From: Acinetobacter tjernbergiae DSM 14971 = CIP 107465
GTDB lineage: Bacteria; Pseudomonadota; Gammaproteobacteria; Pseudomonadales; Moraxellaceae
Assembly (NCBI RefSeq): GCF_000374425.1
Contig: NZ_KB894361.1
Coordinates: 62,001 to 126,000 of the forward strand
DNA: 64,000 bases
Reading direction: 5' to 3'
Shown here: in pieces, positions 56,351 through 64,000 of the stretch
Numbering within the stretch: position 1 is the stretch's first letter
How the letters are laid out: each line of letters opens with the position of its first letter
Notes under the pieces: generated by a model
What the model was told of the DNA's origin: nothing
Database searches by the model: none
What the model saw: only the letters and a program-made list of their open reading frames with translations
Position numbers and translations under genes: made by a program

Positions 56351-56896
56351 TTATTTTGCCAGTTCAGCTTCAATCGCCGTTACGATACGCTCATCATCTG
56401 CGGTGATATCAGGGGCAAAGCGTGCCACAATTTCACCATTCTTATTGACTAAGAATTTTTCAAAATTCCACAACACTTCAGGTGGATTGTTTGGTGTTAA
56501 ACCATAATCAACGAGGTCTTTCCACCAAGGACCTTCGCCAAGACGTTCTGGAATTGCTTGTGTCAGTGTTTGATATAGAGGGTGCTTGTCGTCACCTGCA
56601 ACAGAGATTTTTGCAAATAAAGGGAAGTGGACGTCATAGTTGAGAGAACAGAATTGTTCGATTTCATCATTTGTCCCTGGTTCTTGTTCTAAGAAGTTAT
56701 TTGCAGGGAAGCCTAAAATCTCCAAGCCTTGATCTTTTTTCGCTTGGTATAGTTTTTCTAAACCTTCGTACTGTGGTGTTAAACCACATTTTGAGGCAAC
56801 GTTAACGATAAGTAAGACCTTACCTTGGTATTGATCAAGATCAAGCGCTTGACCTTTGATGTCTTTAACTGGAATGTGATAAACCGATTGGCTCAT
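56351..56896 (-). CDS. Glutathione peroxidase family protein
   Basis: A 181-residue thiol peroxidase that reduces peroxides. The active-site cysteine is in VNVASKCGLTPQYEGLEKLY, the conserved glutamine-region motif is LEILGFPANNFLEQEPGTND, and tryptophan is in EVLWNFEKFLVNKNGEIV. A Cys replaces selenocysteine as expected for bacteria. The ATG at 56896 has AGGA eight bases upstream; ten extra residues in an upstream TTG-started frame were rejected. Confidence 0.92.
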   Translation of the reverse strand: MSQSVYHIPVKDIKGQALDLDQYQGKVLLIVNVASKCGLTPQYEGLEKLYQAKKDQGLEILGFPANNFLEQEPGTNDEIEQFCSLNYDVHFPLFAKISVAGDDKHPLYQTLTQAIPERLGEGPWWKDLVDYGLTPNNPPEVLWNFEKFLVNKNGEIVARFAPDITADDERIVTAIEAELAK

Positions 56897-57014
56897 GGAA
56901 TATGTCCTAATTTGTTGTTGTGACAAGACTTGTTTGTTTTAACTGCTAATTTATCAGAGTGCAATCCTCTTGATATGAATCCATACAAATTATGAGCAAA
57001 AGTGCAGATTACAT

Positions 57015-57788
57015 TTATATCGAGGCATTTTTAAGTTGGATTGGTGTCTGCCCTGTATAGCGTTTGAAAAATTCAATAAAGCTAGAGCTATGGTGATAAC
57101 CTAAAACGTATGCCAGTTGTTTAATGGTCATCCCTTGACGAATTTGATTGATCGCAAAGATGATTTTGGCTCGATTCCGCCATTCTGATAAAGAAAGTTG
57201 TAGTTCGTGTTGGCTGAGTCGAAGTAGATGACGCTCGCTTACGCTAACGTTGAGCAAGATCTGTTGTAAGCTAAGATTAAAGAGTTCTGGATCAGCAAGT
57301 TGCGCTAAGATTGGCGCTAAAATTGGATGGGTACTTTGTGGTAAATAATGTGAATAAGCAGGCGCTTGTTTGAGTTGATCAAATAAAACTTGTCGTAAAT
57401 GTTCAAGATATTCAGGTGACGCATTCTGCTTTTGTTGCGCTAAGATTTGAACAACCAAAGCACGAAAAAATGGCTCAATACTGAAGCAGCGGCACGTATC
57501 CCCTAAAAAGTCTCCGTATCTAGGATGTAAGCGAATACAAATATAATGAATTTCATGTGCAACGGGGAGCGATTGGTGTTCAGTCCGTGGAGGTAACCAA
57601 AGTCCATAACTGGGTGGTGATAGATAATATTTTCCTTCAATATCAAATTCTAATGTTCCATTAAGACTGAAGTTAAAGTCCCCCCAAAGTGAAGAATGAG
57701 GGCTGACAATATCATCTTTTTGGTAGAGAAATTCATGTACTTCTATGCCATTTGAAAGAGGAAATTGTTCAATTATCTCATGCTTCAT
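57015..57788 (-). CDS. AraC-family transcriptional regulator with cupin sensor domain
   Basis: A 257-residue regulator: N-terminal cupin (about 10-85, with SPPSYGLWLPPRTEHQSLPV) and C-terminal double helix-turn-helix (about 160-255: LNVSVSERHLLRLSQHELQL, then MTIKQLAYVLGYHHSSSFIE, FFKRYTGQTPIQL). It lies 14 bases downstream of the MFS transporter gene on the same strand, so the pair is probably one transcript. Confidence 0.88.
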   Translation of the reverse strand: MKHEIIEQFPLSNGIEVHEFLYQKDDIVSPHSSLWGDFNFSLNGTLEFDIEGKYYLSPPSYGLWLPPRTEHQSLPVAHEIHYICIRLHPRYGDFLGDTCRCFSIEPFFRALVVQILAQQKQNASPEYLEHLRQVLFDQLKQAPAYSHYLPQSTHPILAPILAQLADPELFNLSLQQILLNVSVSERHLLRLSQHELQLSLSEWRNRAKIIFAINQIRQGMTIKQLAYVLGYHHSSSFIEFFKRYTGQTPIQLKNASI

Positions 57789-57802
57789 TTAGGGTTCTCA
57801 TC

Positions 57803-59023
57803 TTAGTTCTCGCAAGTCACTTTCGGATTATTCAAGCCTTTGGCTAAAGTGAAAATACTTAGTAAAGCTAAAGCAACAAAGCTAATGACACCATAAATTA
57901 AGATATTTTCACTGAAATGGTCAACGACATAACCCCCTAGTAATGAACCCACTGCAATCATGACTTGGAACATACCCACAAATAACGGCATCCCTTTTTC
58001 GACTGCATGAGGTGCGTGTACAAACATCCAAATATTTGCAGAAGTTGGGAAGGCCCCAAAAGCAAAGCCCCACAATGCGGTGAGCACAATTGCCCCAAAC
58101 TGATGAATTGCAAAGATTGGGAAACCAAAGAAAACAATACCAAAACAGACCCCAATAAAGGCAAGAGTATAACGAACATTTAAGTTACTGCTATAACCTG
58201 CGAAGGCATTCCCAAAAATACCTGCAATACCGTAGAGCAAGAGTAATGAGCTAATTGTTGTACCATCGAAGCCTGCAATATTTTTAAAGAAAGGGGCTAA
58301 GTAGCTATAGGCACAAAAATGTGCAAGACCAATCAGTAAAATGATCAACATACCACTGCGTGCTTTAGGGATTCTAAGTAAAGCAGGAAGATCACTTAAA
58401 TGAATTGCGGATTCAGGTTTCAGCTTGGGTAAGAAAATAAGTTGTAGTATTAGAACAAGCAGTCCAATTATTGCAGTAATCCCAAATGCACTACGCCAAC
58501 CATAGAATTCACTTAGCCAAGTACCGATAGGCACTCCTAATACTGTCGCAAAGGTTACCCCTGCCATTACTACCGCTGTTGCTTTAGCAATAGGAAGATG
58601 AGCAGGAGCAAGTTTGCCACTTAAAGCAATTGCAGTTGCCCAAAAGCCACCAATCGCAATGCCGAGTACTAAACGACTTAGTAAGAGCAGATTAAAGCTA
58701 TCTGCAAATGCAGTAATTGTATTTGCAATCACCATGATTGCAGTGAGTAAGATTAAAACGTAGCGTCGATCAAGTTGTTTAACATAAATGGGCAGTAAGG
58801 GAGCGGCAATTGCTGCCATAACACCAGGTAAGGTGATGATTAAGCCAGCTGTGCCAACTGAAATGTTTAAATCAGTTGCGACACTGTTGAGTACACCTAC
58901 AGGAAGGAACTCGCTAGTGACCAGTGCAAAAGCGCCAATCGCAACGGCTAATATTGCATACCAACTTCCTTGTACTTCAGCTGACTCTGTGGATCGTATC
59001 TTGGGGGAGATAGAGTTTTTCAT
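57803..59023 (-). CDS. MFS transporter, arabinose-efflux (AraJ/NepI) type
   Basis: A 406-residue inner-membrane protein with 12 hydrophobic helices. The helix 1-2 region LVTSEFLPVGVLNSVATDLN and the loop LPIYVKQLDRRYVLI are typical of sugar-efflux/AraJ-like DHA1 transporters. The ATG at 59023 has AAGGA six bases upstream; seven residues from an earlier ATG are not needed. It is divergent from a TetR regulator through a 100-base region with two matching dyads. Substrate unknown. Confidence 0.88.
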   Translation of the reverse strand: MKNSISPKIRSTESAEVQGSWYAILAVAIGAFALVTSEFLPVGVLNSVATDLNISVGTAGLIITLPGVMAAIAAPLLPIYVKQLDRRYVLILLTAIMVIANTITAFADSFNLLLLSRLVLGIAIGGFWATAIALSGKLAPAHLPIAKATAVVMAGVTFATVLGVPIGTWLSEFYGWRSAFGITAIIGLLVLILQLIFLPKLKPESAIHLSDLPALLRIPKARSGMLIILLIGLAHFCAYSYLAPFFKNIAGFDGTTISSLLLLYGIAGIFGNAFAGYSSNLNVRYTLAFIGVCFGIVFFGFPIFAIHQFGAIVLTALWGFAFGAFPTSANIWMFVHAPHAVEKGMPLFVGMFQVMIAVGSLLGGYVVDHFSENILIYGVISFVALALLSIFTLAKGLNNPKVTCEN

Positions 59024-59082
59024 AAAAAGTCCTTTATTGTTCATAATATAACAATAAAATTTTGTGTATTAGGTCGTTTTTT

Positions 59083-59096
59083 ATAACGATCGATAT
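59083..59096. promoter_or_regulatory. Candidate TetR operator, copy 1
   Basis: ATAACGATCGATAT. Its first nine bases reappear in reverse orientation in copy 2. It lies in the MFS promoter region. Confidence 0.5.
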
Positions 59097-59138
59097 GAAA
59101 TAAAATAGTTGATAAATATTGATGCGTCAATTAATTTA

Positions 59139-59152
59139 ATAATGATCGTTAT
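59139..59152. promoter_or_regulatory. Candidate TetR operator, copy 2
   Basis: ATAATGATCGTTAT; the complement reads ATAACGATCATTAT, sharing ATAACGATC with copy 1. It overlaps possible tetR start codons. Confidence 0.5.
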
Positions 59153-59816
59153 GAAAATATGTGCAGCATTTATGAAAAATACACACGATTCCATCGCAAT
59201 ACCATGTGGAGACAGGGCTAAAAAGAAGCGTGGTCGTCCTAAATGTTTTAATGAGCAACAAGCTTTAGAAAAGGCAATGTTATTGTTTTGGGAACATGGA
59301 TATGAGGCGACTTCGATCAGCGATTTAACGCATGCTTTGCAACTGACTGCACCTAGTTTGTATAGTAGCTTTGGTGATAAAACGGGGCTTTTTTATAAAT
59401 GTATTGATTATTATTTGGCACATGAAGCTTGCCCAATTGAAGCAATTTTTTTAGAGGCGAAAACCGCTAAAGTCGCATTTGAACTATTTCTTTATGACAA
59501 TGTACAGCGCTTAGCTCAATCTAATAAGCCGACGGGTTGTATGTTGGTTGTTGCAACGATGAGCTGTTCGGATAACGCCCAAATAGTGCAGCATAATATT
59601 CTTGAAAAAAGGTTGAAAACTAAGCAAACAATGTTAGATCGCCTGCGACAAGGTGTTGAAAATGGGGATATTAAGATTACGGCTCCATTACAAGAAATAG
59701 CGGACTTCTATACAACGGTATTACAAGGGCTGACCATTCAAGCACGTGATGGTGCTAATGTTCAACAACTTCAAAAAGTGGTTGAACATGCGATGCGCAG
59801 TTGGGAGTTATTTTAG
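59151..59816 (+). CDS. TetR-family transcriptional regulator
   Basis: A TetR repressor of about 221 residues. The DNA-binding domain is RGRPKCFNEQQALEKAMLLF, then WEHGYEATSISDL and SLYSSFGDKTGLFYKCIDYY; the C-terminal ligand domain is helical with GCMLVVATMSCSD, typical of the TetR_C group seen with AefR/YbiH-like regulators. The start is uncertain: ATGs at 59142, 59151 and 59172 are all in frame and none has a clear ribosome-binding site. Its probable target is the divergent MFS gene. Confidence 0.85.
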   Translation: MKICAAFMKNTHDSIAIPCGDRAKKKRGRPKCFNEQQALEKAMLLFWEHGYEATSISDLTHALQLTAPSLYSSFGDKTGLFYKCIDYYLAHEACPIEAIFLEAKTAKVAFELFLYDNVQRLAQSNKPTGCMLVVATMSCSDNAQIVQHNILEKRLKTKQTMLDRLRQGVENGDIKITAPLQEIADFYTTVLQGLTIQARDGANVQQLQKVVEHAMRSWELF

Positions 59817-59919
59817 TTCCGATGTCCTAACTGCGGTATAAATGTCTGAAATACGATATTTTAATTATTTTAGACATCTTTCAGAATATTGCTATCGCGG
59901 AAATATTGTGAGAAAGAGA

Positions 59920-60840
59920 ATGGGTCAGTTAAGCAAGTATCAAAAATGGGCATTTATATTGCCTCTGATGGCAGTATTAATTTGGTCGCTGAATATTGCG
60001 GTTACTCGTTATGTTGCGGACTATATTTCACCCGTCAGTATTAGTTTTTATCGCTGGTTTGTTGCCTTTCTAATTTTGACGCCTTTTATGTTGCCTAACG
60101 TATGGAAACAGCGAGCTTTGATTCGCCCATATATTCCTAAATTAGCAGTTCTTAGCGCTTTTGGAATGGTGTTGTATCAAGGGCTTTCTTATACAGCAGC
60201 ACATTATACCACTGCAACAAATATGGGTATTGTAAATGCCTTTGTTCCAGTTTTTACCATTTTTATCTCTTATATTATTTTAAAAGATAAGCCAAATCGA
60301 TTTGCGATTTTTGGCAGTTTCTTATCATTTTTAGGCTTACTTTATGTGATGAGCCAAGGGCATTTCTCTCGCTTATTTGACCAAGGAGGACATTGGGGAG
60401 ATATGGTGATGGTGATTGCAGTTGGGTTCTATACTTTTTATGGTGTATTTCTCAAAAAATGGCAATTACAACTGCCACTCATGACGAGTTTATATATACA
60501 AATCGTCTTTGCATTGTTATATCACGCTCCATTTCTTCTCTGGTTAGGTTTAGATTCGATTAATGCTGAAAACGTTGCAAGTGTTTTATATGCTGGTATT
60601 TTTCCATCATTGATTGCACCCTTATTATGGATGATCGCCGTACAGGCAATTGGCCCAAACAGAACCAGCATTGTTATGAATTTGATGCCAGTATTTACTG
60701 CGATCATTGCAACTTTTTGGTTATCTGAACATTGGACAATCTATCATACGATCGGTGGAGTGACGATTTTGGTCGGTATTATTTTGGCACAAAAGAAAAC
60801 GACGAAAACCGCTGTGGCGTTGATTGAAACCTCTTCATGA
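59920..60840 (+). CDS. EamA/DMT-family transporter
   Basis: A 306-residue inner-membrane protein with ten hydrophobic helices in two EamA repeats. It begins KWAFILPLMAVLIWSLNIAV and contains ISFYRWFVAFLILTPFMLPN and the second-repeat VQAIGPNRTSIVMNLMPVFT, both characteristic. The ATG at 59920 was chosen; the in-frame extension to 59842 adds residues not expected before the first helix. It follows tetR by about 100 bases in the same direction and may share its transcript. Confidence 0.88.
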   Translation: MGQLSKYQKWAFILPLMAVLIWSLNIAVTRYVADYISPVSISFYRWFVAFLILTPFMLPNVWKQRALIRPYIPKLAVLSAFGMVLYQGLSYTAAHYTTATNMGIVNAFVPVFTIFISYIILKDKPNRFAIFGSFLSFLGLLYVMSQGHFSRLFDQGGHWGDMVMVIAVGFYTFYGVFLKKWQLQLPLMTSLYIQIVFALLYHAPFLLWLGLDSINAENVASVLYAGIFPSLIAPLLWMIAVQAIGPNRTSIVMNLMPVFTAIIATFWLSEHWTIYHTIGGVTILVGIILAQKKTTKTAVALIETSS

Positions 60841-61041
60841 ATATGAAATGATGATGTAGTATTGTGTGAAATAGCGACAAATACATCAAAATATTTATTT
60901 AATGTTGATTCCTTCTATATGATTTTCAAATATATTTTGAATATTTATCAAATTAATGATCAAAAAAAAGATCAATAAAAATAGAAATATAATTTTATTG
61001 AAATTTTAAAACTGACAAAAATGGTACGCTTTTCACATTTT
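60841..61041. other. AT-rich intergenic stretch before the candidate small RNA
   Basis: No open frame, terminator or repeat that I can support. The DNA is strongly AT-rich and includes runs of A. Confidence 0.4.
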
Positions 61042-61070
61042 TTGTTAGAGAAATAATATATTTGTATAAA
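61042..61070 (+). promoter_or_regulatory. Predicted promoter in the gap before tsaC
   Basis: TTGTTA (61042-61047) and TATAAA (61065-61070) are separated by 17 bases. No gene start follows; instead three hairpins and a T-tract follow within 145 bases. Confidence 0.45.
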
Positions 61071-61076
61071 TCAAAT

Positions 61077-61214
61077 GATTGATCCATAATAGCTTTCAGA
61101 GTAGCTTGATTGACTTTACAATCAATATTACTCACTAAATTTGCAGACCCTCTGGATGTGATTATACACATCCTTTTTATGCTCAGTTATCCCTATATAA
61201 CTGAGCTTTTTTTT
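61077..61214 (+). ncRNA. Candidate small RNA with tandem terminator hairpins
   Basis: From the predicted start near 61077, a transcript of about 138 nt would contain stem 1 (TTGATTG/CAATCAA, 61106-61125), stem 2 (GGATGTG/CACATCC, 61154-61173, followed by TTTTT) and stem 3 (GCTCAGTTAT/ATAACTGAGC, 61181-61206, followed by eight T). The only ATG frames are a few codons long. It could instead be a double terminator for the upstream transporter gene, but the intervening promoter-like element and distance (over 300 bases) favour an independent transcript. Confidence 0.35.
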
Positions 61215-61231
61215 GTCCGCTATTCACCTAA

Positions 61232-61801
61232 TTAGGCGCGAATGATTTCACCTGTTAATGCGTTTAGAATTCGACTGGGTTCCTGACTAAGCCCTAAATG
61301 ACCTTCTAAATAATGTAATGATGAACCGAAGTAGCTTTGAGCCGCTTGTAGGTTGTGTGCTGGGTTTAAACCCGCAGGATTGGCACTGGTTGAAACAATA
61401 AAACCACCAAAAGCATTACACAGATCAACACATAATGGATGTGTGGTAACGCGTACAGCAACTAATGGATGCTGACCTTTAATCCATGTTGGGATGTGTT
61501 GATCTGCGGGGAGCAACCATGTCGTTGCACGTTCGGTTGGTTCACGATCTGACCAACTCGCAATCACTTGCTTGCGTATTTCTGGCGTTAGTGTCTGTAG
61601 CAAATGTTCAACGTGTTCTAACTGTCCAGCTAATAGAATGACGCCTTTTTCAATTGGGCGCTGTTTAAGCTCAAGAATCTCTTGAAAAGCATGTTGATTA
61701 AAGGGGTCACAACCTAAGCCCCAGACAGCTTCTGTCGGGTAAGCAAGAACCTGCCCTTGTTTTAAAAGTTGAGCTGCTTCAGCAATAGAGGACGTAATCA
61801 T
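61232..61801 (-). CDS. tsaC: Threonylcarbamoyl-AMP synthase
   Basis: Makes threonylcarbamoyl-AMP for the t6A37 modification of ANN-decoding tRNAs. The 189-residue Sua5/YciO/YrdC protein has AYPTEAVWGLGCDPFN, LELKQRPIEKGVILLAG and GGFIVSTSANPAGLNP, and matches E. coli TsaC (about 190 residues) when started at the ATG at 61801. A longer frame from 61903 overlaps dprA and is rejected. The order dprA-tsaC is common in gammaproteobacteria. Confidence 0.92.
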   Translation of the reverse strand: MITSSIAEAAQLLKQGQVLAYPTEAVWGLGCDPFNQHAFQEILELKQRPIEKGVILLAGQLEHVEHLLQTLTPEIRKQVIASWSDREPTERATTWLLPADQHIPTWIKGQHPLVAVRVTTHPLCVDLCNAFGGFIVSTSANPAGLNPAHNLQAAQSYFGSSLHYLEGHLGLSQEPSRILNALTGEIIRA

Positions 61802-61838
61802 GAGGCATAGAGCAAATGAGAAGGGAGATGTGACTAGT

Positions 61839-62966
61839 TTAAAGCATTGGTCGACAACGTAAATAGCATCCCGCTTGTTGCATGCAAAGACCGAGTAATT
61901 CAAGTTCCATTAACTGTGCTGTGAGTTCGGAAATGGAAGCCTGATAACGTTGGGCGAGCTGATCTAAGTCTTGACCGACCCAATCTAACAGTTGATATAA
62001 CGCAATTAAATGCGTTGGAATACTGGAAGGGACAGCCAATGCATCTTCAGGTTGTTTTTGTGCTTGCCATTGTGTAGGTAAAGCTAAGTCTTCAATGATT
62101 TGTTCAGGATGATCGACCAAGGTTGCACCTTCACGAATTAACTGGTGGCAGCCTTGATGATGCTCACTATAAATGTGCCCTGGAATAGCAAATACCATTT
62201 TTCCTTGATTTGCTGCCTCATTTGCAGTTATGAGTGAGCCACTCTTTAATGCCGCTTCTACAACCACAACACCAAGACTTAAACCACTAACAATACGATT
62301 ACGACGTGGAAAATGCTGTTGCAAAGGCATTGTCGTCGGGAGGAACTCGGTGACAATAGCACCTGATTGAGTAATCTGTTGTGCAAGTTTTATATTCTGC
62401 GAAGGGTAAACCGTATCTAAGCCTGTTCCTGTCACAGCGATTGTTCGATGATTGGCTAAGCCACCACGATGGGCTGCTTCATCAATTCCATGCGCTAAAC
62501 CACTGCTGATGTAAAATCCTTTTTCACTTAAATAATAAGCAAAATCATAGGCAACCTGTCTCCCATGAGGACTTGGTTTACGACTGCCAACCATGGCAAT
62601 TTGAGGTTGTAATAATGCTTGAGCCTGACCTTGTCCAAATAAAATTGGAGGGTGATCTGGGTAGTGTAAGAGCTGAGTCGGGTAGCCGATATCTTTGGGC
62701 GTTAGAATAAAATCGCTATGCTGACAAATCAATTGAATCAGTTGTTCAAATTTTTGTTGTCCTTGAGCGGTTTGAAATTCTTGTAAACGTTTTAAATGAT
62801 TGGCATGTAAGCCAAGCTGTGACCATTCTGCCAAATGATGCTTTTGAGTCGCTTGTTCGCAACCGCCAAAGTGTTGTTGAATTTTTTGAAAACTAGAAAG
62901 TGAGTGTTGAACCAAGTACCACACCAACACAGTATGATAATGATGGGGCGATAGCTGATTCAACAT
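61839..62966 (-). CDS. dprA: DNA processing protein DprA
   Basis: A cytoplasmic protein that loads RecA on incoming single-stranded DNA during natural transformation. The 375-residue protein has the Rossmann-like DprA fold: IAMVGSRKPSPHGRQVAYDF, SSGLAHGIDEAAHRGGL, TGTGLDTVYPSQN, FPRRNRIVSGLSLGVVVVEA and the C-terminal winged domain (about 305-370). All key elements are present, in keeping with the natural competence of many Acinetobacter. Confidence 0.94.
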   Translation of the reverse strand: MLNQLSPHHYHTVLVWYLVQHSLSSFQKIQQHFGGCEQATQKHHLAEWSQLGLHANHLKRLQEFQTAQGQQKFEQLIQLICQHSDFILTPKDIGYPTQLLHYPDHPPILFGQGQAQALLQPQIAMVGSRKPSPHGRQVAYDFAYYLSEKGFYISSGLAHGIDEAAHRGGLANHRTIAVTGTGLDTVYPSQNIKLAQQITQSGAIVTEFLPTTMPLQQHFPRRNRIVSGLSLGVVVVEAALKSGSLITANEAANQGKMVFAIPGHIYSEHHQGCHQLIREGATLVDHPEQIIEDLALPTQWQAQKQPEDALAVPSSIPTHLIALYQLLDWVGQDLDQLAQRYQASISELTAQLMELELLGLCMQQAGCYLRCRPML

Positions 62967-62979
62967 TTCTAATTAGAGC

Positions 62980-64000
62980 TTAGTTATCAAGACGAGGTGG
63001 CTTGATATTCGAACCAAGTTTAATTGGTAATTCGCTCTCTAATACATACGCATAGCTGATGCGGTCAAAACTCTTGAAGATCATGATGCTACCAACATAT
63101 TGCCCTGGTAATTTCACATTTTCTTTGGTTTTTGGATCACGTACGGTTTCGCCATCTTGGTAAGCACTAAAGACTTGTCCGATTTCAATCCCATCCGTTG
63201 TACCACGATCAATGGTGACAACACCATTTTTTGCTGCTGTACCTAAAGATCCCATCGCACGGATGATTTTACCACCATCTTTCACCTGATTTGGTTCAGT
63301 TGGGTAGAATAAAGTAGGTAACATCGCGTCTTGTTCAAGCATAACACGGTCGCCACGACGCACTTCACCCGTATAGCTATCAGTTAACTCAAAGGTGGTA
63401 ATATCATTTTCATTGGTAATTGCGACACCAGCAGCAACTTGAGTCAGTTCAATACCAAGAGTTTGTTTTTTACCTTTTTCATCTAGCGCGATATATGGTT
63501 CGCCTTCACGGAATACACCGTAACGTTGACCATTCTCAATACCTTGACCACGAACATAAATGTTCTGACCTTTACCAGCCAACACACGATTATCTGCTGT
63601 ACCCAATACATATGGGGTATTTGCAATCGCATTCGCAGGAAGAACAGAGGTACGTTCTAACCATTGTTGAATATGTGCCAATGGAATTACAGGAACACTA
63701 TTGTTGAGTGCCTCAATACGAACTTTTGGACGTAAAGTAGATCCACTGCCAGAGTAACGGCGAATGATACCGTCACAACCATCGCCTTCATCTTTACCAA
63801 TGAGCGGTTTACCGTTCAAACTACAAAGTAGCAAGCGATCGCCTGGATAAATCCAGTGTGGATTCTTCACATGTTTATTGCTTGCCCAGATTTCAGGCCA
63901 GCGCCAAGGCTTGCTTAAAAATTTGCCTGAAATATCCCAAAGCGTATCGCCTTTTTTCACCACATAGACATGTGGCGCACCTGTTTTTACAGATGGTGGC
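62980..64000 (-). CDS. LysM-domain protein (N-terminus beyond the window)
   Basis: At least 340 residues; the reading frame is open to the right edge, so the start and any signal peptide lie outside. It begins in the window with PPSVKTGAPHVYVVKKGDTL and contains one LysM domain (VYVVKKGDTLWDISGKFLSK and PHWIYPGDRLLL), which binds peptidoglycan. The rest is beta-rich with no catalytic motif seen. It lies 13 bases upstream of dprA on the same strand, so LysM-dprA-tsaC are probably cotranscribed. The family is common at this location; function is probably cell-wall related. Confidence 0.88.
   Translation of the reverse strand, partial: PPSVKTGAPHVYVVKKGDTLWDISGKFLSKPWRWPEIWASNKHVKNPHWIYPGDRLLLCSLNGKPLIGKDEGDGCDGIIRRYSGSGSTLRPKVRIEALNNSVPVIPLAHIQQWLERTSVLPANAIANTPYVLGTADNRVLAGKGQNIYVRGQGIENGQRYGVFREGEPYIALDEKGKKQTLGIELTQVAAGVAITNENDITTFELTDSYTGEVRRGDRVMLEQDAMLPTLFYPTEPNQVKDGGKIIRAMGSLGTAAKNGVVTIDRGTTDGIEIGQVFSAYQDGETVRDPKTKENVKLPGQYVGSIMIFKSFDRISYAYVLESELPIKLGSNIKPPRLDN

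Overview
The window is chromosomal DNA of an Acinetobacter-type gammaproteobacterium. The GC content is low, many proteins closely resemble recalled Acinetobacter or E. coli homologues (TyrB, PrpB, AtpA-D, GuaA, ArgS), and the gene order has several blocks typical of the origin-proximal Acinetobacter chromosome: the end of a capsule locus, the tyrB-prp cluster, the dad locus, guaA, argS, znu and the atp operon. A perfect match to the chromosomal parS consensus near base 530 agrees with an origin-proximal location. The species was not determined.

Layout. 1-0.4 kb: the 5' part of a phosphomannomutase/phosphoglucomutase gene. 0.5-7.7 kb: tyrB, then a GntR-regulated 2-methylcitrate cycle operon (gntR-prpB-prpC-acnD) with three near-identical operators upstream. 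7.8-9.7 kb: an AT-rich three-gene accessory operon encoding a STAS/GHKL ATPase, a STAS-like DUF4325 protein and a PIN-domain nuclease; this is the best candidate for an undescribed system. 9.9-19.6 kb: small and hypothetical genes, an AraC regulator, a DMT exporter, rluA, rraB, a TonB-dependent receptor and a divergent DUF1624 membrane protein. The receptor has a strong Zur-box match upstream. 19.6-24.6 kb: an alanine catabolism locus (dadR, dadA, dadX, ridA, cycA). 24.7-24.95 kb: two tandem tRNA-Gly genes. 25-31 kb: bolA, sirB2-like, an orphan parA, a lipoprotein, LysE, DedA, DoxX, YgiW-like and DUF445 genes. 31.5-36.9 kb: guaA, an orphan SUKH protein, a YqjI-like PadR regulator followed by a deletion-fused Fur-like/DUF2798 remnant, then pirin, OsmC and GST genes. 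37-42.6 kb: a SPOR protein, argS, an M48 peptidase and a Dyp peroxidase. 42.8-45.9 kb: znuB-znuC-zur divergent from znuA, with a perfect Zur box. 46-53.3 kb: the complete nine-gene ATP synthase operon. 53.4-60.8 kb: a large unknown protein with a nuclease-fold-like motif, a lipoprotein, glutathione peroxidase, an MFS-AraC pair divergent from a TetR regulator, and a DMT exporter. 61-64 kb: a candidate small RNA, then tsaC, dprA and a LysM protein that runs off the window.

Most of the window is core metabolism and maintenance. Variable spots are the 7.8-9.7 kb island, the 13.1-13.6 kb region, the 33.2-34.7 kb region (orphan immunity-like gene and deletion scar) and the repeat at the argS 3' end. 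All assignments come from reading the sequence and recalling family features; no database search was run.
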